From positions 1 to 64,000 of the forward strand of contig NZ_QXQB01000008.1 in NCBI RefSeq assembly GCF_003605435.1: DNA of 64,000 bases, read 5' to 3'. The notes under the pieces are model-generated. The model saw nothing but the letters and a program-made list of their open reading frames with translations, had not been told where the DNA came from and did no database searches. This document shows positions 37,018 through 45,549 of the stretch, piece by piece. This stretch comes from Paenibacillus pinisoli (GTDB taxonomy: Bacteria; Bacillota; Bacilli; Paenibacillales; Paenibacillaceae). Positions within the stretch are counted from its first letter, which is position 1. Each line of letters opens with the position of its first letter. The translations under genes were made by a program, and so were the position numbers.

Positions 37018-38859
37018 TTGTCGATTAAGACGAAGCTGTCCCTTGTGATTTCCCTCATGCTGTTCGCTGTAGTCATTCTATACCATCTATTAAGCGAATA
37101 TTCGATGGTCAATGGAATAAAAGGCTTGATGGTCGATTCTATGGAGAACACCTCCGCCCAAGCCGCGCAATACATTTTGAACTACGAGCAATCAGAAGGC
37201 GGCAGTGAAAGCGACGACTCGTCGCATAGGCCGGACTTCCTGTTCCAAATGCTCCATACCATCAACCCTTACATAAAAGAGACTACGATATTCGACAAGG
37301 AAACCGGTCGTGTCGTCTATGGTTCTTATACGTATATTGATGCTATCAACGATCCGCATTATGTGCAAGCCTCGAAGCCGGGCAGTTATGCCCTGCGTGA
37401 TCTGACGTTCGAAGGGAACGAATATTTAAGAAGCTATTATATGAGCGACAAGCTGAGCAATTATGTGATCAGCATCATCTATGACCGCGCCAGCATTACG
37501 ACATTGGTGGAGATGAAGCGGGACTATACGCTTATGTATACCGGCCTCTTCCTGCTGCTGATGATTGTTGTCATATATTGGCTGGTGGGCATCATGATTC
37601 GTCCGCTCAAAGACATCCTGTGGAAGGTGAACGAGGTATCCTCTGTCCGCTTCCATAAGCCGATACAGATTAAGCGCAAGGACGAGTTCGGCTTGCTGGC
37701 GCTCAAGATCAACGCCATGTCGCAGAACCTGAGCATTTATATGAACAAGCTGCGCAAAGCCTTTGAGGAAAACCGCCGAATGAAGGAGCACCTGGAGTCC
37801 TTCATTAATCATTCGAACGATGCGATTCATCTGATGGACCTGGAAGGCAAGGTCATTCAGGTCAATCGCGCGTTCGAGCAGCTATTCGGCTATGAGGAGG
37901 CCGAGGTGCTGGGCAAGAGGTACCCGACGATCCCCGAGACGCATCGCATGGAGAAGCGCCAGATGATCGGCTTGCTTCTAGCGGGCAAGAAGCTGCCGGC
38001 TCAAGAGACGGTACGTGTCACCCGAACAGGAGAGATCATTCCCGTCAGCGTTACGGTGTCGCCGATTCGCGACTCGGACGGCACCATTCGCGCCTTTGCC
38101 AGCACATGCAGGGATATGCGCAGCCGCAACCGGATGGAGGAGCTGCTCAGGCGCTCTGAGAAGCTGACAACAGTCGGACAGCTGGCAGCCGGCGTCGCCC
38201 ATGAGATTCGCAACCCGCTCACAACGCTTAGAGGCTTCCTGCAGCTTCAGCTCCAGAGCAAGTCCCTGAACTTATCCCATGTTACCTTAATGCTGTCGGA
38301 GCTGGACCGAATTAATTTGATTGTAGGGGAATTTCTGATCCTGGCTAAGCCGCAGGCCACCAAATTCGTAACGAAGGACGTCAGAGACGTGCTTCAGGAC
38401 GTACTGCGTTTCCTGGATAGCGAAGCACATCTGCATAATATCGTATTCCGCACGGTGATAACCGAGGATGCTTGTCTGATCTCCTGTGAAGAGAATCAGT
38501 TAAAGCAGGTATTCATTAACTTATTGAAAAATGCGATTGAAGCGATGCCTAATGGCGGCCCTATTCATATCTCGATTCAGAAGAAAAGCGGAAGCATCGC
38601 CATCTCCATAACAGATGAAGGCGTCGGCATTCCGGAGGAGATGATCTCGAAGATCGGCGACCCCTTCTTTACAGGCAAAGAGACAGGGACAGGCCTTGGC
38701 ATTATGGTAAGCCAGCGGATTATTAATAGTCATCAAGGCACGCTGGACATCCAGAGCCAAGTGAATGTAGGCACATCGGTGAAAGTGACGCTGCCGGCTT
38801 TGAAAGGGGAAGGGAAGGAAGATATACTGGGGGGAGACAGTAATCGCCAGGGGAGCTGA
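37018..38859 (+). CDS. Sporulation-type PAS sensor histidine kinase
   Basis: 613 residues: membrane helix (~8-27), extracellular sensor (~28-165), second helix (~168-190), HAMP (~190-245), PAS domain (~265-370, NDAIHLMDLEGKVIQVNRAF), HisKA with phosphoacceptor His in GVAHEIRNPLTTLRG, and HATPase motifs NLLKNAIEAM, DEGVGIP and GTGLGI. Architecture like KinB/ResE kinases of Bacillus, which feed the Spo0A phosphorelay; no response regulator is adjacent, which fits an orphan kinase. The TTG start at 37018 is favoured by AAGGGTGTG 8 nt upstream; a GTG at 36958 extends it by 20 residues. Confidence 0.88.
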   Translation: MSIKTKLSLVISLMLFAVVILYHLLSEYSMVNGIKGLMVDSMENTSAQAAQYILNYEQSEGGSESDDSSHRPDFLFQMLHTINPYIKETTIFDKETGRVVYGSYTYIDAINDPHYVQASKPGSYALRDLTFEGNEYLRSYYMSDKLSNYVISIIYDRASITTLVEMKRDYTLMYTGLFLLLMIVVIYWLVGIMIRPLKDILWKVNEVSSVRFHKPIQIKRKDEFGLLALKINAMSQNLSIYMNKLRKAFEENRRMKEHLESFINHSNDAIHLMDLEGKVIQVNRAFEQLFGYEEAEVLGKRYPTIPETHRMEKRQMIGLLLAGKKLPAQETVRVTRTGEIIPVSVTVSPIRDSDGTIRAFASTCRDMRSRNRMEELLRRSEKLTTVGQLAAGVAHEIRNPLTTLRGFLQLQLQSKSLNLSHVTLMLSELDRINLIVGEFLILAKPQATKFVTKDVRDVLQDVLRFLDSEAHLHNIVFRTVITEDACLISCEENQLKQVFINLLKNAIEAMPNGGPIHISIQKKSGSIAISITDEGVGIPEEMISKIGDPFFTGKETGTGLGIMVSQRIINSHQGTLDIQSQVNVGTSVKVTLPALKGEGKEDILGGDSNRQGS

Positions 38860-38867
38860 GGGAGCGA

Positions 38868-39548
38868 ATGGAACGAAGAGCGGTCATTGCAGGCGCAACA
38901 GGGCTGGTTGGGGGAGAATTGGTGAAGCTGCTGCTTAGCCGGGGTGATTATAGCCGGATTATCGTGCTGGTTCGCCGTAAGCTGGAGACGGTGCACGAGC
39001 GCCTGGAGCAGCTAGTCGTCGATTATGACGCTCTGGAGGAGCTGCCGGGCCAGCTGTTCGAGAACAGCGATGTGTATTGCACGCTGGGCACGACGAGGAA
39101 GAAAGCGGGCTCCAAGGAGCAGTTCGAGCGTGTGGACTACAGCTATCCGATGGCGCTTGGGCGATTGGCGAAGCGGCACGAAGCGGCGCGGCTGCTGATC
39201 GTAACGGCTATGGGATCGGATGAATCGTCCCTATTCTTCTATAGCCAGGTGAAAGGAAGAGTGGAGAAGGAGCTGCAGCAGCTGCAATTGCGCAGACTTC
39301 ATATTTTTAGGCCCTCTCTGATCCTTGGAGACAGACAAGAGCATCGGTGGGGAGAGTCGGCTGCAGCGAAGCTGTATGCCCGGATTCCTTTTGTATTCGG
39401 AGGGCCGAAGAGCAAATATAGACCGATCACGGCAAAGGAGATTGCAGAGGGAATGCTGAGCACGGCTATGTACGGAAGCAAGGATGACATTATTATTCCT
39501 TCTCATGTCATTGCTGAGAAGGCAGAACAGTTGCGCGAACAATCGTGA
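38868..39548 (+). CDS. NAD(P)-binding Rossmann-fold protein (TIP30/YwnB-like)
   Basis: 226 residues, short-chain atypical dehydrogenase/epimerase superfamily. Nucleotide-binding motif GATGLVGGELV at residues 8-18; YSQVKGRVE (Tyr/Lys pair position) at ~125 and FRPSLILGDR at ~148. Substrate unknown. ATG with GGGAGCGA upstream, 8 bp after the kinase stop, so possibly co-transcribed with it. Confidence 0.85.
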   Translation: MERRAVIAGATGLVGGELVKLLLSRGDYSRIIVLVRRKLETVHERLEQLVVDYDALEELPGQLFENSDVYCTLGTTRKKAGSKEQFERVDYSYPMALGRLAKRHEAARLLIVTAMGSDESSLFFYSQVKGRVEKELQQLQLRRLHIFRPSLILGDRQEHRWGESAAAKLYARIPFVFGGPKSKYRPITAKEIAEGMLSTAMYGSKDDIIIPSHVIAEKAEQLREQS

Positions 39549-39583
39549 TCGTGTAGGATACGCTACAGCGGGGTGATTCACAG

Positions 39584-40285
39584 TTGAGGATCAACAAATT
39601 TATAAGCGAGACCGGATATTGCTCGCGGCGAGAGGCCGATAAGCTTGTCGAGAGCGGGAAAGTAACCATTAACGGCGTCAAAGCGGAGCTTGGCAGCCAG
39701 GCTGAGCAGGGCGATGATGTACGGGTGAACGGCAAGCGCATTGGCGCGCATAAGCGGCATGTGTACATTGCTCTTCACAAGCCGGTTGGCATCACAAGTA
39801 CAACTGAGCGGCATATTAAAGGCAACATCGTGGATTTCGTAGGGCATGCGGAGCGGATCTTCCCCATTGGCCGACTGGACAAGGATTCGGAAGGGTTGAT
39901 TCTTCTGACGAATGACGGCGATGTCGTTAACCCTATTTTGCGTTCTGAAGGGAAGCATGAGAAGGAATATATCGTAACGGTAGACAAGCCGATTACGGAT
40001 GCCTTTGTGAAGGGGATGTCCCAAGGGGTAAAAATATTGGGAAGCATGACGCTTCCGTGCAAAATAACGCGAGTAGCGGAGCGGACGTTCCGTATTATTC
40101 TGACGGAAGGCCGCAATCGCCAAATTCGCCGAATGTGCGAAGCGTTCGGCTTCCATGTCCGCCGCCTGAAGCGGATTCGCGTCATGAACATTCGATTGGA
40201 CGAGCTGCCCGTCGGCAAGTGGCGGGATTTGACGGAGGGAGAGCGCAGAGAGCTGTTCGATACGCTCCAATACAAGCCGCAATAA
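39584..40285 (+). CDS. rluF: 23S rRNA pseudouridine synthase RluF/RluB type
   Basis: 233 residues. N-terminal S4 RNA-binding domain (INKFISETGYCSRREADKL), then the RsuA-family catalytic domain with GRLDKDSEGL (catalytic Asp), and motif EGRNRQIRRMCEAFGF typical of RluF, which modifies U2604 of 23S rRNA. TTG start with GGGGTGA upstream. RluB is an alternative; the motif 'RQIRRMCEAFG' favours RluF. Confidence 0.88.
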   Translation: MRINKFISETGYCSRREADKLVESGKVTINGVKAELGSQAEQGDDVRVNGKRIGAHKRHVYIALHKPVGITSTTERHIKGNIVDFVGHAERIFPIGRLDKDSEGLILLTNDGDVVNPILRSEGKHEKEYIVTVDKPITDAFVKGMSQGVKILGSMTLPCKITRVAERTFRIILTEGRNRQIRRMCEAFGFHVRRLKRIRVMNIRLDELPVGKWRDLTEGERRELFDTLQYKPQ

Positions 40286-40301
40286 CATAGGGCTGAATAA
40301 G

Positions 40302-40336
40302 AAAAGCCGCGGGGCTAAGGCCCTGCGGCTTTTTCT
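40302..40336. terminator. Terminator between rluF and motB
   Basis: Stem aaagccgcggggc/gccctgcggcttt with TTTTTC on the plus strand and an A-rich run on the other side; may stop both convergent transcripts. Confidence 0.85.
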
Positions 40337-40362
40337 ATGGATGCGGAACGCTAGAGCCCGCG

Positions 40363-41190
40363 CTACTTGGCTTTCAACTGCTGCGTATTGGAAGCATTCA
40401 CGTAAGTGTGGATAATGGATACTTCTACGCGGCGGTTTTTGGCTTTGTTATCAGGCGTTGTATTCTCCGCTACCGGATGATACTCGCCGAAGCCAACCGC
40501 GCTGAATCGTTTCGGATCCAGGTCCTTATTCTCCAGCATAATGTCCATGAAGCGAACGGCGCGCATGGAGCTCAAATCCCAGTTGGAGCGGAACTCCGCG
40601 CGATTGACCGGCGTGTCGTCCGTATGGCCGGCCACTACGATATCATACTGCGGATATTGCTGAAGCATCGTGGCGATTGCGGTTGCCAGCTCCTTCGCTT
40701 CCGGCTTGACTGTCGTTTTCCCAGGCGCGAACAACGCATTGTCGCTAATCGTAATGAGCAGCTGGGACATATTGAGCTGAGTCTCCAGATCGCTGGTCAG
40801 ACCTTTTTTATCAATATAATCATCGATTTTCTTTTTCAAATCTTCAAGCTCCGCTTCCTCGCGCTTGATCAGTTCCTGAAGCTCGGATTCGGAGAGCTTG
40901 CCGACATCCTCATTATTGCTTTCATTTTCCTTATTGTCTGCATCCAGGTCCTTCTTATCCGGATCGGTGCCCTTCTCTACAACAGAAGGCATGTCCAGCA
41001 CGCCGCTTCCCGTACTCAGCGCAACGCTGAAGGCCCGGGACATTTCCTCGAACTTCTTTACGTCCACAGAGTTCATGGAGTATAGAACGATGAACAAAGC
41101 GAGCAGAAGGGTCAGAAGGTCGGCGTAAGGAATAAGCCAGGATTCGTCTACGTGCTCTTCATGTTCCTCATGCTTGCGCTTTTTGCTCAA
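40363..41190 (-). CDS. motB: Flagellar motor stator protein MotB
   Basis: 275 residues. N-terminal membrane helix with the proton-binding Asp in YADLLTLLLALFIVLYSM, a periplasmic linker (acidic, coiled coil ~85-130), and a C-terminal OmpA-like peptidoglycan-binding domain (VVAGHTDDTPV, SMRAVRFM, KNRRVEVSI). Anchors the stator to the wall. Its start overlaps the end of motA, and the pair is encoded away from other flagellar genes, as usual in bacilli. Confidence 0.95.
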   Translation of the reverse strand: MSKKRKHEEHEEHVDESWLIPYADLLTLLLALFIVLYSMNSVDVKKFEEMSRAFSVALSTGSGVLDMPSVVEKGTDPDKKDLDADNKENESNNEDVGKLSESELQELIKREEAELEDLKKKIDDYIDKKGLTSDLETQLNMSQLLITISDNALFAPGKTTVKPEAKELATAIATMLQQYPQYDIVVAGHTDDTPVNRAEFRSNWDLSSMRAVRFMDIMLENKDLDPKRFSAVGFGEYHPVAENTTPDNKAKNRRVEVSIIHTYVNASNTQQLKAK

Positions 41191-41974
41191 CGTCCCCTTC
41201 CTCCTTCTCTCTCAGCTTCTTGCGCTCTGTCGGCGTCAGGAAGACAGACAGCTTCTGATTAATAGCGATAGTGGATACGCCCGACTGGATGGACAGCAAA
41301 CCTTCCAGCATCATGAGACGAATTTGAATCTCCTGCTTGGAAATCCGTTTTAGCTTATTGGCAATCGGATGCCATAATACATAACCTGTAAAGATACCGA
41401 GCAGCGTCGCGATGAATGCGCCGGCAATGGCATGTGCCAGCTTCTCCATCTCGCTCATGTCGGACAATGCGGCTACCAGACCAACGACGGCCCCTAGTAC
41501 ACCGAGTGTAGGAGCATATGTGCCGGCCTGGGTGAAGATCAAGGCGCCGGCTTTATGGCGTTCTTCGGTTGCAGCGATATCTTCCAACAGCACGTCGCGG
41601 ACAAGGTCCTGGTCGTTGCCGTCAATGATCATGCGCATGCCGTTACGAAGGAAGGAATCCTCGATCTCTTCGACACGGGCTTCAAGTGCCAGCAAGCCCT
41701 CGCGGCGTGTAATGGATGCCCACTCCATGAATTTGCTGATGAGCTCCTCGCGCGATGTCAGCTTTTGCTCAGAGAATACAATTTTGAACAATGCGCCGAT
41801 CTTCTTCAGCTCTGCCATCGGGAATGCAATCAATACCGAGGCGCACGTACCGAGAATGATGATCATAAAGGCTGCGGGATTAGCTAATGATGTCAGACTT
41901 GCGCCTTTCAGCACCATCCCGCCAAGTACAGCGATTAGACCTACCACGATACCAATAATAGTTGAGTTCTTCAT
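41168..41974 (-). CDS. motA: Flagellar motor stator protein MotA
   Basis: 268 residues, four membrane helices (~4-24, 28-48, ~145-168, ~176-198) and a large cytoplasmic loop carrying charged residues that contact FliG. Typical segments: AGTYAPTLGVLGAVVGLVAAL and HAIAGAFIATLLGIFTGYVLW. The ATG at 41974 is chosen because it is 6 nt after GGGGTG; a second ATG one codon upstream is too close. Confidence 0.95.
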   Translation of the reverse strand: MKNSTIIGIVVGLIAVLGGMVLKGASLTSLANPAAFMIIILGTCASVLIAFPMAELKKIGALFKIVFSEQKLTSREELISKFMEWASITRREGLLALEARVEEIEDSFLRNGMRMIIDGNDQDLVRDVLLEDIAATEERHKAGALIFTQAGTYAPTLGVLGAVVGLVAALSDMSEMEKLAHAIAGAFIATLLGIFTGYVLWHPIANKLKRISKQEIQIRLMMLEGLLSIQSGVSTIAINQKLSVFLTPTERKKLREKEEGDVEQKAQA

Positions 41975-42065
41975 CATACACCCCGTCCATGTTATCAATA
42001 GTTTATGGTATAAGAAGACATAAGCGCGCAGCGTATGCCCGTCTCATATTCAACAATTGTAGGAA

Positions 42066-42335
42066 AGCTGCTTGAATTTCTATGCGAAACGAGCTCTCGC
42101 CAATAGAAATGGCTCAGCCGTTTACGCTTTAAATTCAAGCTAATGAGATAGGTTCTTCTCATAAAGCTGCTTGAATTTCTACACGAAACGAGCTTTCGCC
42201 AATAGAAATGGCTCAGCCGTTTACGCTTTAAATCCAGGCTTCTAAGGACTGTGTCCCTTATAGAGCTTCCTGGATTTCTACGCGAAACGAGCTTACGTCA
42301 TTAGAAATGACTACAGCCGTTTACGCTTGTCTACT
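42066..42335. repeat. Three tandem ~99-bp repeats with conserved inverted arms
   Basis: Units start at 42066, 42165 and 42264. Each holds a conserved core (cgaaacgagct ... tagaaatg ... cagccgtttacgctt). Between cores, long hairpins form: aattcaagc/gcttgaatt plus atgaga/tctcat in the first junction, and aaatccagg/cctggattt plus taagg/cctta in the second. The arms differ between junctions but stay complementary. It fills most of the gap between motA and the gene at 42415; no protein gene is seen. Confidence 0.85.
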
Positions 42336-42414
42336 TCTATTTATATCGTCAAAAGGGTATTCTGAGATTATAGTAAACAAAAGTGTTCACTAAATTTAAG
42401 GAGCTGTATGTCAG

Positions 42415-42708
42415 ATGGGAGTTCGTCACGCACGCGAATATGCGGATATATTGAAGGAATTGACCGTTGCCGTAGGGGAAATCGAGAACAGCTATTCATT
42501 CTTTGAGATGGAGCCGGAGGAATGGGCGGCGCTAGCCTCGGAGGAACGCCAAGAGGTCATGGAGGCGCTTGCTGATGATGTGTTTTTTGGCCTCGGAGAA
42601 GATCCCGTCATTGAGATCGGCGGCGGAGCGATTACGTATAACAGCAAGCACCATGTCATAGAAGTATCGCAAGGCGACAATGTAATCCAAATCATTAGGC
42701 TTATTTAG
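42415..42708 (+). CDS. Hypothetical protein, 97 aa
   Basis: Small acidic protein with helical N-terminal half (REYADILKELTVAVGEIE) and a beta-rich C-terminal half (IEIGGGAITYNSKHHVIEVS). No signal peptide, membrane segment or cysteine. Start ATG 10 nt after AAGGAG. I do not recognise the family. The reading frame stays open for 43 more codons after the stop (see rejected items). Confidence 0.7.
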   Translation: MGVRHAREYADILKELTVAVGEIENSYSFFEMEPEEWAALASEERQEVMEALADDVFFGLGEDPVIEIGGGAITYNSKHHVIEVSQGDNVIQIIRLI

Positions 42709-42810
42709 CTTATCGTTTTGACCCATACCAGGCCGGACGCTCCCATACAATGGAGGACATTGCGACAAGCAATTGGCATTGTGGAGCGCGCCATGGCCGT
42801 TAATCTGGAT

Positions 42811-43350
42811 TTAATCGTTGCCGCAGGACAAGCGTGATGCATCGAATACCATGCAATGGCACTCAACCTCTCCTGCCGGAGAGGGGCGAAGATATGTGTC
42901 CTCAATATGGAAGCCGGCACGCTCGTAAGCGCGGACGGCGCGCTTATTCCAACTGGCAACCTCCAGGTCGATCTCGTTGCCCGGCGAACGGCGGACCGCT
43001 TCGCGGGCAATCAGTTGAACGAAGCGGCTGCCTAATCCATGGCCCATCCGATCAGGATGCAGCCCAAGGCCTAGCCGGGTTACATGGCCCATCGGAAAAT
43101 ACTGCGCGTAGCCGACTAACGAATGTTGCTCGTCCAGCACAACTGCATACTGGGAGGCGCGAAGGACAGGATCGCCGAATTCGATTCCGTCCTTCTTCAT
43201 GTTGGTCCATGAAGGCCAGTTGTATATGTCCAAGGGAGGCTCGTACCGCCATTCGCAGATCGAGCATGCATGTGATTCCGACATGGCGTGAATGGTCATT
43301 AACGGCTCGTTTGGTTTATAATAGAAGGTGTTGTGGTTATCGTATATCAT
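42811..43350 (-). CDS. GNAT family N-acetyltransferase
   Basis: 179 residues, RimI/YjaB-like GNAT. Acetyl-CoA-binding loop HPDRMGHGLGSRFVQ near residue 99-113, and the family C-terminal pattern NKRAVRAYERAGFH. No clear ribosome binding site precedes the ATG at 43350, and a TATAAT box (43358-43363, minus strand) sits just upstream, so the mRNA may be leaderless or the start may be the ATG at 43299. Confidence 0.82.
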   Translation of the reverse strand: MIYDNHNTFYYKPNEPLMTIHAMSESHACSICEWRYEPPLDIYNWPSWTNMKKDGIEFGDPVLRASQYAVVLDEQHSLVGYAQYFPMGHVTRLGLGLHPDRMGHGLGSRFVQLIAREAVRRSPGNEIDLEVASWNKRAVRAYERAGFHIEDTYLRPSPAGEVECHCMVFDASRLSCGND

Positions 43351-43406
43351 AAACTTGATTATAGCAGATGGCGTCGATCGGGCGTAAGAACAGGGAGTCG
43401 GTTAGG

Positions 43407-44654
43407 ATGAAGAAGCTGCTGTGGATGGGCTGTCTCTCGTATTTGGTTATTGGCATTGCGCATGTGGTCGGCGGAGCACTGCTGGAGCAATTGATAGCTT
43501 ATTACGGCATTACCTATAAAGACGGCGGGCAATGGATTATGAATCAATTCATCGGATTTCTGTTCGGTGTACTGCTTGCGCCGGCTCTGACGAGCAAAGT
43601 CGGGAAGCGGGGAGCGGTGCTGATCGCCATGGCGCTGCTCACGTTAGCCGAGGCGGCATACAGCTTGCTGCTGCCCTGGGGCTGGATGCTCGCCTTTGCT
43701 CCGATCGCCGGGATCGGCTTCGGCATGACGGAGGCGATTGTAGGAGCGACGATTATTGATCATATGAAAGGAAAGGCTTCGGCCATGAGCAGGCTGGAGA
43801 CTTTCTTCGGCATTGGGGCGCTGTTCATTCCGCTTACGGCCGCATTTCTTATTCAGCAGCATGTATGGCAGCTGTCCTTTCCGATCCTCTCCGCATTGGC
43901 GGGCATTACCTTTGTGCTGTGGCTTACGATGTCCTTCGGCAGCCTGGACAACAGCCTAAGCCCGCCGCAGCGGCCTGCTCTTGAGCATGAGGATGATCGG
44001 GAGCCGGAAGCGGCGATACCGAGCCATAAGAAATCTGCAGGCTGGCTTGGGTATGCGCCCAAGTCGATTCCTTTTCTGGCGTTGAGTGCGGCGTTTTTTA
44101 TGATTTATGTAGGCATGGAGATGAGCTTCTCGAATTATTTGCCATCCATTCTTATAGCGCGAACAGGCATGTCGGATTCTACAGCAACAGCAGCTCTTAG
44201 CTTATTCTGGGGAACGATGGTGCTGGGGCGGCTGTTCGCGGGCATTATTGCGGACCGGATAGGCTACGCCCGTTATTTGTTCATTACAACTGCGGCAGCG
44301 GCAATTGTATTCCTTGGCATGGTTGTCTTCCAGCAGCAAAGTCTGCTGATGATCCTGATTGCGCTTAGCGGACTATGCTTCTCTGGCGTGTTCGGCATTG
44401 CGCTCGTCTATGCGAATGGCTTGCTGCCAGGCATGACAGAGCGCACAACCAGCCTGCTGGTTGCCCTTGGCGGAGTAGGCGGAGCCGTATTTCCCCGGGT
44501 AACAGGATGGTTAATGGATCGCTTCTCGACGGGACCGACGCTTTATTACCTCTCGGCTTTGGTGGTTGCATTGCTTGTCGTATTGTTAATGCTAATGCTT
44601 GCAGGACGCAAGCAGGCCAATCATAAGAACGAAAAAGAGGTTGCCCCCACATAA
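43407..44654 (+). CDS. Major facilitator superfamily transporter
   Basis: 415 residues with twelve predicted helices, two six-helix halves joined by a charged loop (~190-215, LEHEDDREPEAAIPSHKKS). Begins MKKLLWMGCLSYLVIGIAHV. Similar to FucP-like or YfkF-type permeases; substrate unknown. The internal ATG at 43407 is chosen to start at the first helix. A bidirectional terminator covers its stop codon. Confidence 0.87.
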   Translation: MKKLLWMGCLSYLVIGIAHVVGGALLEQLIAYYGITYKDGGQWIMNQFIGFLFGVLLAPALTSKVGKRGAVLIAMALLTLAEAAYSLLLPWGWMLAFAPIAGIGFGMTEAIVGATIIDHMKGKASAMSRLETFFGIGALFIPLTAAFLIQQHVWQLSFPILSALAGITFVLWLTMSFGSLDNSLSPPQRPALEHEDDREPEAAIPSHKKSAGWLGYAPKSIPFLALSAAFFMIYVGMEMSFSNYLPSILIARTGMSDSTATAALSLFWGTMVLGRLFAGIIADRIGYARYLFITTAAAAIVFLGMVVFQQQSLLMILIALSGLCFSGVFGIALVYANGLLPGMTERTTSLLVALGGVGGAVFPRVTGWLMDRFSTGPTLYYLSALVVALLVVLLMLMLAGRKQANHKNEKEVAPT

Positions 44655-44672
44655 GGGGCAACCTCTTTGTTC
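44634..44672. terminator. Bidirectional terminator between MFS and NlpC/P60 genes
   Basis: 14-bp perfect stem aaagaggttgcccc/ggggcaacctcttt. The minus strand continues with TTTTTC; the left arm overlaps the last codons of the MFS gene. Confidence 0.9.
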
Positions 44673-44676
44673 TACA

Positions 44677-45168
44677 TTATTTCTTCTCTGCAGCAACAAC
44701 GAATTTCTCGAATTGCGATTCGTCCATTACGCGTGCAGCCGTTACATAGCGCGGCTTGTAGTAGGAAGAATCCAGCTTCTCGATAATAACGCCTTTGCTT
44801 GTGGAAGCGTGAGCGAAGTTACCGTCTCCAACGTAGATGCCTACATGGGAGATTCCGCCGTTGTTTTTACCGCTAGTGTCGAAGAACACCAAGTCGCCTG
44901 GTTGAAGGTCGGCTTTCGCTACTTTCGTGCCGGCGCCGGCTTGATCGGAAGATCTGCGAGGCAGGTCGATTCCCATCTTGTTGAACACGTAGCTCGTAAA
45001 TCCAGAGCAATCAAATCCCTTAGTTGTCGTTCCGCCGTAGGAATAACGTGTTCCGATCAATTCATCAATGAAGCCGTCCATCTTGGATGCGCTGGCGAAT
45101 GCGCTTCCAGCCTGGAAAGCGAGCATGAGTACAAGGCCCGCCAAGATGATGCTAACTTTCTTCTTCAA
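44677..45168 (-). CDS. NlpC/P60 peptidoglycan endopeptidase
   Basis: 163-residue secreted hydrolase. Signal peptide 1-26 (cleavage after AFA). Single NlpC/P60 domain with catalytic Cys in FDCSGFTSYVF, His in GGISHVGIYVG, and His in NFAHASTSKG. Cuts D-Glu/DAP bonds in wall peptides. TTG start, 11 nt after AAGGAG. It lies directly downstream of a c-di-AMP riboswitch, which controls such wall hydrolases in many bacilli. Confidence 0.93.
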   Translation of the reverse strand: MKKKVSIILAGLVLMLAFQAGSAFASASKMDGFIDELIGTRYSYGGTTTKGFDCSGFTSYVFNKMGIDLPRRSSDQAGAGTKVAKADLQPGDLVFFDTSGKNNGGISHVGIYVGDGNFAHASTSKGVIIEKLDSSYYKPRYVTAARVMDESQFEKFVVAAEKK

Positions 45169-45188
45169 CTTGGTGAAGCTCCTTCCGG

Positions 45189-45314
45189 TGCCGACGAGGT
45201 TAGCTGTGGGGTTCGGTTGAAGGTTCCCTATGATCCCTCAGGCGCCCGGCGTGCCGTGCGTCAAGATCAATTCACCCAAAGTGGTTCCCCCGTTTCCCTA
45301 GCGGGAATTAGGCA
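45189..45314 (-). promoter_or_regulatory. ydaO/yuaA-type c-di-AMP riboswitch
   Basis: On the minus strand the leader carries the conserved blocks of the ydaO motif in order: gcctaattcccgc, cgggggaaccac, tttgggtgaatt, agggaaccttc, ccgaacccc, cagctaacctcgtcggc. The outer stem is tgcc/ggca. The ribosome binding site (aaggag) of the hydrolase gene starts ~5 nt beyond it, and no terminator hairpin fits between, so control may be translational. The 45315-45549 gap holds only AT-rich promoter sequence. Confidence 0.9.
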
Positions 45315-45549
45315 ATATTTGTTTAAACAACTCTAAGCAATATAATAAATGGAAAGTGTAGATTCGTGTTGAAAATGAGTAGATTTTAATAATACAGATC
45401 GAGATTTACACGTTCGCTTATTTCGCATAGACAAAAATATAGAGATAAACATCATTTCAGCCAAGCTATGACACCTAATCCTGAGTGTATTTTCAATGGA
45501 ATTTGTGTATTATAAATAGAAAACTATTTAACGGGAAAGGTTGGTCGCG

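Noticed and set aside
42709-42837. Open 43-codon continuation in frame after the stop of the 97-aa gene
   Set aside because: It could be a lost C-terminal extension (a single TAG separates them), but it has no ribosome binding site and no family match, so I could not support it as a gene or as readthrough.
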